From JBFWIL01 sp050256015 (GTDB lineage: Bacteria; Bacteroidota; Bacteroidia; Bacteroidales; Prolixibacteraceae): a DNA stretch of 7,469 bases. A model generated the notes under the pieces. It was not told the DNA's origin and made no database searches. It saw nothing but the letters and a program-made list of their open reading frames with translations. Both the position numbers and the translations under genes were made by a program. The stretch covers positions 1 through 7,469 of the forward strand of contig JBFWIL010000129.1 in NCBI GenBank assembly GCA_050256015.1, read 5' to 3'. This document shows positions 1-5,811 of the stretch, piece after piece. Each line of letters opens with the position of its first letter. Within the stretch, counting starts at the first letter, position 1.

Positions 1-1039
1 CGGTACGGGCCAGGATAAAGGAGAACTCCCCCACCTGCCCCAGAGCCAGTCCGGCCATAATGGTTCCCCGGAGCGTATGCCCGAGGGAAAAGGCCGTGAA
101 AAACCCCACCAGGATCTTGATCAGCATAACCAGCACAACGGCCGTTAACACCAACAGCGTATGTTTGGCCACAAAACCCAGGTCGAGCATCATACCGATG
201 CTTACAAAAAAGAAACTGGTAAAAATATCTTTAAAAGGAATCAGTTGTCCGAAAGCCTGATGACTGTATTCCGATTCGGAAATCATCAGTCCCCCCAGGA
301 AGGCACCAAAAGCCAGGGAAATACCCATTTCCGAGGTCAGCAAAGCCACAGCCAGGCAAATTACGAAGATGCTCATCATAAACAACTCCTGGTTGCGGGT
401 ATGGGCAATGAGACGCAGAATTCCGGGCATCAGCCAGCGGTTTCCCAAATAAAGCAGCCCGATAAGGAAAACGGTTTTACCCAGCAAAAAAAACAGTTCA
501 TGCCCCTGCCCGGCGTTCGTATGTGCTCCTCCCAGCAGAGGGGTAAAGAGCAGCATGGGAATAACCACAATATCCTGAAAGATCAAAATGCCCACCACAG
601 TTCTTCCATAGTTGGAAGTCACCTCCGAACGTTCCTGCATCAACTTCAGCACCACAGCCGTACTGCTCAGGGCTGTCAGGAAACCGACGAACAAGGCCCC
701 CTGCCAGTCCAGGCGGTACAGCAAAGCAGCCAGCATGGCCAGTCCCGCAGTCAGCACCAGCTGCATCAGACCCCCTGCAAAGACTATTTTCCGGATTTTT
801 AACAGATGATTCACCGAGAATTCCAGCCCAATGGTAAACATCAGCAGAACCACACCAATCTCAGCCATCAGCTCAATCTGATGAGGAGAACCCACCAGAC
901 CAAGCAAATACGGTCCGGCAATCACCCCCGTGAGCAGGTAACCGATAATAGTCGGGACCCGGATCCGGGTAAATAAAAAATTGACAAAAGAGGACAAGGC
1001 AAAAATAACCAGAATGTCTTTCAGCAAACCAAGTTCCAT
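1..1039 (-). CDS. CPA2-family cation:proton antiporter (KefB-like), C-terminus cut by window edge
   Basis: This is an inner-membrane monovalent cation (K+ or Na+)/H+ antiporter, read on the minus strand from ATG at 1039-1037 and open for 346 codons to the window edge. It is extremely hydrophobic, with about 11 membrane segments visible. Near the N-terminus it has the family pattern P29-T-I-I-G-Y-L-L-T-G-V-I-A-G-P43. It then has LMFTIGLEFS (about 67-75), the STAVVLKLM segment (126-134), and the Gln-Asp pair Q155-D156 in ILIFQDIVVIP, where the ion-binding Asp of CPA2 antiporters sits. AFGAFLGGLMIS (243-254) and LGQVGEFSFIL (333-343) are also family hallmarks. Full-length relatives either stop after 12-13 segments (about 400 residues) or carry a cytoplasmic TrkA-N/RCK domain; the edge prevents telling which. 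The gene follows lepA on the same strand, 120 bp downstream, with no good promoter of its own. The family is clear, but the ion carried cannot be told from sequence. Confidence 0.9.
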   Translation of the reverse strand, partial: MELGLLKDILVIFALSSFVNFLFTRIRVPTIIGYLLTGVIAGPYLLGLVGSPHQIELMAEIGVVLLMFTIGLEFSVNHLLKIRKIVFAGGLMQLVLTAGLAMLAALLYRLDWQGALFVGFLTALSSTAVVLKLMQERSEVTSNYGRTVVGILIFQDIVVIPMLLFTPLLGGAHTNAGQGHELFFLLGKTVFLIGLLYLGNRWLMPGILRLIAHTRNQELFMMSIFVICLAVALLTSEMGISLAFGAFLGGLMISESEYSHQAFGQLIPFKDIFTSFFFVSIGMMLDLGFVAKHTLLVLTAVVLVMLIKILVGFFTAFSLGHTLRGTIMAGLALGQVGEFSFILART

Positions 1040-1074
1040 AAACACATAAATTACAGGTGGAACATTCTTATTCC

Positions 1075-1096
1075 GAAGCAGACAGCTGTCTGCTTC
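1075..1096. repeat. 22-bp perfect palindrome between lepA and the antiporter gene
   Basis: The two 11-bp halves are exact reverse complements (left half GAAGCAGACAG), centred on CAGCTG. As RNA it would fold into a stable hairpin with a small loop. It lies in the lepA-antiporter spacer, 36 bp before the antiporter start codon. No run of T follows it on the minus strand, so it is not a classic intrinsic terminator. It could be a dimeric regulator's operator, an mRNA stability element, or the second arm of a weak terminator pair. Confidence 0.65.
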
Positions 1097-1108
1097 CAGT
1101 CTGCATAC

Positions 1109-1128
1109 CCGGAAACCGGGGTTTCCGG
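1109..1128 (-). terminator. Hairpin just downstream of lepA, possible weak terminator or processing stem
   Basis: An 8-bp perfect stem (CCGGAAAC paired with GTTTCCGG) closes a 4-base loop, starting 32 nt past the lepA stop codon. The stem is GC-rich, but no T run follows on the minus strand, so strong factor-independent termination is not predicted. With the palindrome at 1075-1096 it makes two successive hairpins between lepA and the antiporter gene. These may lower read-through or protect the lepA 3' end. Confidence 0.45.
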
Positions 1129-1159
1129 ATGAAGCCCCAACGTATTTGCAGGCCGGAGC

Positions 1160-2947
1160 TTAGTCCAGTTTCAGTACAGCCAGGAAAGCCTTTTGGGGCA
1201 CCTCCACACTGCCTATCTGCTTCATTCGCTTTTTCCCTTTTTTTTGCTTTTCCAACAATTTACGCTTCCTGGTAATGTCTCCTCCGTAGCATTTGGCCGT
1301 CACATCCTTACGAACGGCTTTAATGGTTTCCCTGGCAATGATTTTGGCTCCGATGGCAGCCTGGATGGCAATGTCAAACTGCTGACGGGGAATCAGTTCC
1401 TTCAGCTTTTCGCACATCCTGCGTCCCAGCGTGTAAGCATTGTCAGAATGGATAAGCGAAGACAGGGCATCGACCATCTCCCCGTTAAGCAGGATATCCA
1501 GCCGTACCAGGCGGGCAGGTTTATAGCCGGTCATGTGATAATCGAAGGAGGCATAGCCCCGGGAAATCGATTTCAGCTTGTCGTAAAAGTCGAACACAAT
1601 CTCTCCCAGCGGCATATCGAAGGTCAGTTCCGCCCGTTCAGCCGTCAGGTAATTTTGTTTTTGCAGCATCCCCCGCTTGTCCAGGCAGAGGTTCATAATC
1701 TGCCCGATGTATTCAGACTTGGTGATGATCTGGGCCCGGATGTAAGGCTCTTCAATTTCCTGTATGGTTGAGGCAGGCGGCATTCCGCTCGGATTGTACA
1801 CTCTTACGGTTTCTCCCGTCGTGGTTTTAACCAGGTAGGAAACGTTGGGTACCGTGGTGATTACGTTCATATCAAACTCCCGGTCCAGCCTTTCCTGAAT
1901 GATCTCCATATGCAACATACCCAGAAAGCCGCAACGGAACCCAAAGCCCAGGGCAGCAGAAGATTCGGGTTCATAGGTCAGGGAAGCATCATTCAGCTGC
2001 AGTTTTTCCATAGAAGTCCGAAGGTCTTCATAATCTTCGGCATCAATGGGATACACTCCGGCAAACACCATGGGCTTGACTTCCTCAAAACCGGAAATGG
2101 CACGATCACAGGGTCGTCCGCGGTGGGTAATCGTATCGCCCACCTTCACTTCCTTAGCCATCTTTATACCCGAAATGATATAGCCTACATCCCCGGCAAA
2201 AAGCTGTTCCCGCGATTCCATCCCCAGCCGGAGCACCCCGATTTCATCGGCATCATATTCCCTCCTGGTGTTGACAAATTTGACCCTGTCTCCTTTCCGT
2301 ATAGTTCCGTTGGTTATCTTGAAATAAGCGATCACCCCGCGAAAGGGATTAAAGACGGAATCGAAAATCAGGGCCTGGAGGGGAGCCTCCGGATCCCCCT
2401 TGGGAGGAGGAACCAGCCGGACAATCCTTTTCAGAATCTCGGGCACTCCCTGTCCCGTTTTCCCGCTGGCATGAATGATGTCTTCCCGGTCGATCCCGAT
2501 CAGATCGATGATCTGATCCTCCACCACTTCAGGCATAGCATTGGGCAGGTCCATCTTATTTAGCACGGGAATGATCTCCAGATCATGTTCCAGGGCCAGG
2601 TACAGATTTGAAATGGTCTGGGCCTGTATACCCTGAGTTGCATCCACGATCAGCAAGGCTCCCTCGCAAGCTGCAATGGAACGTGAGACCTCATAGGAAA
2701 AGTCGACATGACCCGGAGTATCGATCAGGTTCAACACATAGGTCTGTCCGTCCTGTTCATAATTCATCTGGACAGCATGGCTCTTGATGGTAATACCGCG
2801 TTCCCGTTCCAGTTCCATGTTATCCAGTACCTGATCGGCCATTTCCCGCTCACTGACCGTCTTGGTCACTTCAAGAAGCCGGTCTGCCAGAGTACTTTTC
2901 CCATGATCTATATGTGCAATAATGCAAAAATTCCGGATATGCTTCAT
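1160..2947 (-). CDS. lepA: Elongation factor 4 (LepA), ribosome-associated translational GTPase
   Basis: LepA is a GTPase that binds the ribosome, acts on stalled or mis-set elongating complexes, and affects initiation and 30S maturation. The protein is 595 residues from the chosen start, close to the family norm. Numbered from that start, the GTPase domain shows the P-loop AHIDHGKST (11-19), the switch I region ERERGITIK (47-55), DTPGH (76-80), NKMD (130-133) and the SGK G5 motif near 165. The EF-G-like domains follow, with ALGFGFRCGFLGMLHMEII in the middle. The LepA-specific C-terminal domain has SRGYASFDY, PRQQFDIAIQAAIG and the basic tail CYGGDITRKRKLLEKQKKGKKRMKQIG. A start at 2962 would add five residues, but that codon lies inside a -7 promoter box (2960-2967). 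The start at 2947, giving MKHIRNFCIIAHIDHGKST, matches the E. coli LepA N-terminus (MKNIRNF). Identity is certain; the start is very likely. Confidence 0.98.
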   Translation of the reverse strand: MKHIRNFCIIAHIDHGKSTLADRLLEVTKTVSEREMADQVLDNMELERERGITIKSHAVQMNYEQDGQTYVLNLIDTPGHVDFSYEVSRSIAACEGALLIVDATQGIQAQTISNLYLALEHDLEIIPVLNKMDLPNAMPEVVEDQIIDLIGIDREDIIHASGKTGQGVPEILKRIVRLVPPPKGDPEAPLQALIFDSVFNPFRGVIAYFKITNGTIRKGDRVKFVNTRREYDADEIGVLRLGMESREQLFAGDVGYIISGIKMAKEVKVGDTITHRGRPCDRAISGFEEVKPMVFAGVYPIDAEDYEDLRTSMEKLQLNDASLTYEPESSAALGFGFRCGFLGMLHMEIIQERLDREFDMNVITTVPNVSYLVKTTTGETVRVYNPSGMPPASTIQEIEEPYIRAQIITKSEYIGQIMNLCLDKRGMLQKQNYLTAERAELTFDMPLGEIVFDFYDKLKSISRGYASFDYHMTGYKPARLVRLDILLNGEMVDALSSLIHSDNAYTLGRRMCEKLKELIPRQQFDIAIQAAIGAKIIARETIKAVRKDVTAKCYGGDITRKRKLLEKQKKGKKRMKQIGSVEVPQKAFLAVLKLD

Positions 2948-2959
2948 CGACTCAATCTT

Positions 2960-2989
2960 CAAATATAGCTATTGTTCATCCTTCCCAAA
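2960..2989 (-). promoter_or_regulatory. Proximal lepA promoter (Bacteroidota type)
   Basis: On the minus strand, TATATTTG (2967-2960) matches the Bacteroidota -7 consensus TAnnTTTG. TTTG (2989-2986) lies 18 nt upstream as a -33 element, slightly short of the usual spacing. Transcription would begin near 2955, leaving a leader of roughly 8-10 nt before the ATG at 2947. Use of this promoter excludes the alternative start at 2962. Confidence 0.55.
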
Positions 2990-2998
2990 CAGACTCCG

Positions 2999-3030
2999 CA
3001 AAGATATTAATTTTGACGGATTACAGCCAA
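2999..3030 (-). promoter_or_regulatory. Distal lepA promoter (Bacteroidota type)
   Basis: On the minus strand, TATCTTTG (3006-2999) is a full match to TAnnTTTG. TTGG (3030-3027) lies 20 nt upstream as a partial -33 element. A transcript from here would carry a leader of about 45 nt before lepA. It may work with, or instead of, the proximal box at 2960-2967; sequence alone does not decide. Confidence 0.5.
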
Positions 3031-3095
3031 CACCTTCTTCTGCAAATCACCTTCATCATTCTGCCTTCCGGAAATACAAATAAGAAGGGTTTGCT

Positions 3096-3103
3096 TATCT
3101 TTG
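3096..3103 (+). promoter_or_regulatory. -7 promoter box for the LAB_N/epimerase/CDF operon
   Basis: TATCTTTG matches the Bacteroidota -7 consensus TAnnTTTG, just upstream of the first gene of the rightward operon. No convincing TTTG -33 element is found about 20 nt upstream, where the sequence reads TTCCGGAAA. The box ends 4 nt before the ATG at 3108. Transcription would therefore start at or next to that codon, which implies a leaderless message or use of the second ATG at 3123. Confidence 0.45.
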
Positions 3104-3107
3104 CAGC

Positions 3108-3797
3108 ATGAAAGATTTTTTCATGTACACCATTGGCCTGATTGCGCAAATGCTTTTCTTTGCGCGTACCCTTTGCCAGTGGTTTAAGTCGGAACATGAA
3201 GGCAGGGTTCTTTCGCTCACCATCTTTTGGAAGCTCAGTCTGCTGGCCTCCGTCCTCATGCTGGCATACGGGATCCTTCGCAAGGATGCAGCCATACTGC
3301 TGGGGCAACTCCTGGTGTATTACATCTATGTACGCAACATCCATCTCAAGCAGGAATGGCTTCCGATGAATCAGCTCCTGCGCCAAGGCATCCTGCTCTG
3401 CCCTGTCATCCTCCTGCTGGTCCTTTTCCTTTCGACGGATTACAGCCTGAGCACTTTCTTCAGAAATGAAGACAATCCGTTTCTGCTCATGCTCTGGGGA
3501 ATTGCCGCCCAGCTGATTTTTATCTCCCGTTTCTTATACCAATGGATTTATTCGGAAAACAAAAAAGAATCTCTTCTTCCGGCAGGATTCTGGATCATTA
3601 GTATCTGTGGTTCGGCCATGACCTTTGTTTATGCAATTTTCCGGCTTGATCCGGTTCTGCTGCTGGCTCACAGCCTGAGTTTGTTTATTTATTTAAGAAA
3701 TATCATTATACACTACCATGGGAGGGGTCTTTTCAGACAACTCCGTGTTCCGGTCCTGAACCGGCTAATAATCTTTCTTTCCGGCAAAATCAACTAA
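3108..3797 (+). CDS. Multi-pass membrane protein with two tandem LAB_N (lipid A disaccharide synthase N-terminal) domains
   Basis: This integral membrane protein has 229 residues (224 if translation begins at the second ATG, 3123). It is two copies of one unit, residues 8-80 and 129-201, joined by an extra hydrophobic segment (about 92-110). The copies align without gaps over 73 positions with 27 identities. Shared landmarks are G-x2-AQ-x2-F-x2-R-x-L-x-QW-x2-SE, then FW-x2-S, Y-x-I-x-R-x-D, and IY-x-RNI. This is the pattern of LAB_N (Pfam PF07578), found ahead of the LpxB glycosyltransferase domain in some proteins and as short stand-alone membrane proteins. No catalytic glycosyltransferase domain is present, so this is not lpxB. 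The next gene, 10 nt away, is a nucleotide-sugar epimerase, so a role in envelope glycolipid or lipid-linked sugar handling is a reasonable inference. Molecular function is unknown. Domain call is strong; start is uncertain. Confidence 0.85.
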   Translation: MKDFFMYTIGLIAQMLFFARTLCQWFKSEHEGRVLSLTIFWKLSLLASVLMLAYGILRKDAAILLGQLLVYYIYVRNIHLKQEWLPMNQLLRQGILLCPVILLLVLFLSTDYSLSTFFRNEDNPFLLMLWGIAAQLIFISRFLYQWIYSENKKESLLPAGFWIISICGSAMTFVYAIFRLDPVLLLAHSLSLFIYLRNIIIHYHGRGLFRQLRVPVLNRLIIFLSGKIN

Positions 3798-3807
3798 ACG
3801 AAACCCT

Positions 3808-4782
3808 ATGGCAAAATTCATTGTTACCGGCTGTGCGGGATTTATCGGATCGCATCTGTGTGAAAAACTGTTAACAGAGGGACACGAAGTGTTCGGGATT
3901 GACAACTTCGATCCGTTTTACAATCGCCGGATAAAAGAAAAAAATCTGGATTTTGCCCGCAGCCATCCGCGGTTCCGTTTTTCTGAAACCGATCTTGCAG
4001 ACCGGCAGGCAGTGGAGAAGACATTTGAACGGATGGAGGCTGATGCGGTTGTCCATCTGGCCGGTAAAGCCGGAGTCCGTCCCTCAATCAGTGATCCCGC
4101 CGGCTACATCAGGGCCAATATTTCCGCAACACAGAACCTGCTGGAAATTATGCGGGAGCGGGGTATCCGGAAACTGGCTTTTGCCTCTTCCTCTTCGGTT
4201 TACGGAAATACCGGGGAGATCCCCTTCTCCGAACGGCAGGATGTAAGCCGTCCTGTTTCTCCCTATGCCTTTACAAAAAGATCCTGTGAACTGCTCAACT
4301 ACACCTGGCACAAACTGTACGGCCTGGACGTGATAAACCTGCGTTTTTTTACGGTATACGGTCCCCGGCAACGGCCGGATCTGGCCATTCACAAATTCAC
4401 CCGGCTGCTCCTTAACGGAGAAGAAATTCCTATGTTCGGTGACGGAAGCAGTGCCCGCGACTACACCTATTATGAGGATACTATCAACGGGATCTGCCGT
4501 ACACTGGATTACCTGGCAGCTCACAAAAAAGTCTACGAGCTCATTAATCTGGGCAACAACCACCCCATTCCGCTCCGGGAGATGATTGAAATCATCGGGG
4601 AAATAGCCGGAATGCCGGTGCGTATTCAGACGCTGCCCCCCCAGGCCGGAGATGTGGACATTACCTGTGCCAATATAGACAAGGCCAGGAAACTGTTGGG
4701 ATATCAGCCTGCATACGCTTTCGAACAGGGAATCCAAAACTTTGTAAACTGGTACCGAACGAACCGGCAAAATCTTGCCTAA
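3808..4782 (+). CDS. NAD-dependent nucleotide-sugar epimerase, UDP-glucuronate 4-epimerase type
   Basis: This is a cytoplasmic extended short-chain dehydrogenase/reductase of 324 residues, a normal length for the family. The NAD-binding Rossmann fold shows TGCAGFIG (7-14, glycines 8, 11 and 14) and the ribose-binding acidic residue D32. HLAGKAGVRPS (83-93) follows, as in GalE/UDP-glucuronate epimerases. The catalytic set is complete: the Ser cluster FASSSSVYG (125-133) and Y153-x3-K157 in SPYAFTK. The segment LRFFTVYGPRQRPDLAIHKF (178-197) and MFGDGSSARDYTY resemble UDP-glucuronate 4-epimerases (GalA-supplying, CapI/LpsL/GAE type) more than GalE. The likely reaction is UDP-glucuronate to UDP-galacturonate, feeding capsule, O-antigen or lipid A core sugars. 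Other 4-epimerase substrates remain possible. The gene starts 10 nt after the LAB_N gene and ends 10 nt before the CDF gene, so it is probably co-transcribed with both. No clear Shine-Dalgarno precedes it. Confidence 0.9.
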   Translation: MAKFIVTGCAGFIGSHLCEKLLTEGHEVFGIDNFDPFYNRRIKEKNLDFARSHPRFRFSETDLADRQAVEKTFERMEADAVVHLAGKAGVRPSISDPAGYIRANISATQNLLEIMRERGIRKLAFASSSSVYGNTGEIPFSERQDVSRPVSPYAFTKRSCELLNYTWHKLYGLDVINLRFFTVYGPRQRPDLAIHKFTRLLLNGEEIPMFGDGSSARDYTYYEDTINGICRTLDYLAAHKKVYELINLGNNHPIPLREMIEIIGEIAGMPVRIQTLPPQAGDVDITCANIDKARKLLGYQPAYAFEQGIQNFVNWYRTNRQNLA

Positions 4783-4792
4783 ACAAAAAATC

Positions 4793-5668
4793 ATGAATCT
4801 GAACCACCAAAAATACATCCAATGGGCCGGCTGGCTTTCAGTGGCTGTCAACACCCTGCTGTTTATTCTTAAATACTGGGCCGGCGTGGTTTCTGGCTCC
4901 ATTGCATTAAAAGCCGATGCCTGGGATACCTTAACAGATTGTTTTTCCTCCTTTATTGTGATCGTGGGTGGCAAGCTGGCCGGGAAACCTGCAGACAAGG
5001 AACATCCCTTCGGGCACGGGCGGGTAGAACATATTGCCGCCATGGTAATCGGCATTCTCCTGGCCATTCTTTCCTTTAACTTTATCATCAGTGCCTACGA
5101 AAAATTTATCTCCCGCGGCTCCGGCAACTTCGGCCCCCTGGCTGTTGCTGTAACCCTTGTATCCGTCCTGACCAAGGAAGCACTAGCCCGTTATGGCTTC
5201 TGGGCTTCCCGGAAAACCGGTTCGGCCATGCTGAAAGCCAATGCCTGGAACCACCGCTCCGATGCTTTTTCCTCCCTGATGATCCTGGTCGGAATCTTCC
5301 TGGGCATGTATTTCTGGTGGATAGACTCGGTCCTGGCTCTAATCGTAGCTCTGATGATTGCCCGGGCCTCTTACGAAATCCTTTCCCGTGAAATCCGTTC
5401 CCTGCTCGGAGAAGAAGTGGATCCGCAGTTGGTGCGAAGCATTAGCAGGGAGGTGACCTCCCTGCTGGATAGGGAGGTATATATACATCATTTGCACCTG
5501 CACAAATACGGCAATCACCAGGAATTAAGCTGTCACATCAAGCTTCCGCCGCAGATGACCATCGAAGAGGCCCACGCCATTTGCACACGGATTGAAGACA
5601 TGCTGCTGGTCCGCTTTAATCTGATTGCCACCATCCATCCTGAGCCATTGAAAAATAAAAGAATATGA
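4793..5668 (+). CDS. Cation diffusion facilitator (CDF) family divalent metal efflux protein, YiiP/FieF-like
   Basis: CDF proteins are inner-membrane dimers that export divalent metals in exchange for protons. The 291-residue protein has six membrane helices and a cytoplasmic domain from about residue 205. Its numbering falls almost exactly on E. coli YiiP. Transport site A here is D45, D49, N153 and D157, where YiiP has Asp, Asp, His and Asp. Site B is intact (D68, H71, H75 in DKEHPFGHG). The cytoplasmic metal ligands H232, H248 and H261 are present, with IHPE at 281-284 standing for the final His-x-Asp. The two site-A helices carry related sequences (KADAWDTLTD-x-FSS and KANAWNHRSD-x-FSS), reflecting the family's internal pseudo-symmetry. 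The ATG at 4793 is chosen over an in-frame TTG at 4775 that would overlap the epimerase gene. Zn, Fe, Mn or Cd are all possible substrates; the Asn makes selectivity uncertain. It is the last gene of the operon. Confidence 0.93.
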   Translation: MNLNHQKYIQWAGWLSVAVNTLLFILKYWAGVVSGSIALKADAWDTLTDCFSSFIVIVGGKLAGKPADKEHPFGHGRVEHIAAMVIGILLAILSFNFIISAYEKFISRGSGNFGPLAVAVTLVSVLTKEALARYGFWASRKTGSAMLKANAWNHRSDAFSSLMILVGIFLGMYFWWIDSVLALIVALMIARASYEILSREIRSLLGEEVDPQLVRSISREVTSLLDREVYIHHLHLHKYGNHQELSCHIKLPPQMTIEEAHAICTRIEDMLLVRFNLIATIHPEPLKNKRI

Positions 5669-5674
5669 TTAACC

Positions 5675-5702
5675 GTGCAGAACACGGCCGGTTCGCCTGC
5701 AC
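5675..5702 (+). other. Weak inverted repeat after the CDF gene
   Basis: GTGCAG (5675-5680) can pair with CTGCAC (5697-5702) across a 16-base loop, starting 7 nt after the CDF stop codon. A short pyrimidine-rich stretch (CTTTCTTCC) follows. This might be a minor plus-strand terminator, but the loop is long and the T run is interrupted. The stronger structure at 5746-5779 is the better candidate. Confidence 0.25.
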
Positions 5703-5745
5703 AGCTTTCTTCCAAACTGCCGGATATAATTTGCAAACAAAACAA

Positions 5746-5779
5746 GAGAAGGCAGCATCCCCGGGGATGCTGCCTTCTC
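5746..5779 (-). terminator. 34-bp perfect palindrome: groEL terminator at the convergent gene junction
   Basis: Every one of the 17 pairs is complementary, from GAGAAGGC on the left to GCCTTCTC on the right, with CCCCGGGG at the centre. It begins 32 nt past the groEL stop codon. On the minus strand it is followed by TTGTTTTGTTTG, a T-rich run suited to intrinsic termination of groEL. On the plus strand the sequence after it (AATCGTATTTCCG) is less T-rich, so termination of the CDF-side transcript here is plausible but weaker. Confidence 0.85.
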
Positions 5780-5811
5780 AATCGTATTTCCGTATTATAA
5801 AGCGAATCAGA

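Noticed and set aside
161..802. 213-codon plus-strand open frame
   Set aside because: It is antisense to the antiporter, whose 346-codon frame is unbroken and carries family motifs. The Gln/His/Ser-rich product is typical of a shadow frame.
1910..2563. 217-codon plus-strand open frame inside lepA
   Set aside because: It is antisense to conserved GTPase and EF-G-like domains, with no start context or homology visible.
3015..3447. 14-bp repeat GACGGATTACAGCC at 3015-3028 and 3434-3447
   Set aside because: One copy lies in the intergenic region and one inside the LAB_N coding sequence. With no flanking similarity or third copy, chance is the simplest explanation.
4084..5088. 334-codon open frame on the minus strand opposite the epimerase and CDF genes
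   Set aside because: Its translation has no recognisable domain and spans two genes with complete catalytic motifs on the other strand. It is an antisense shadow.
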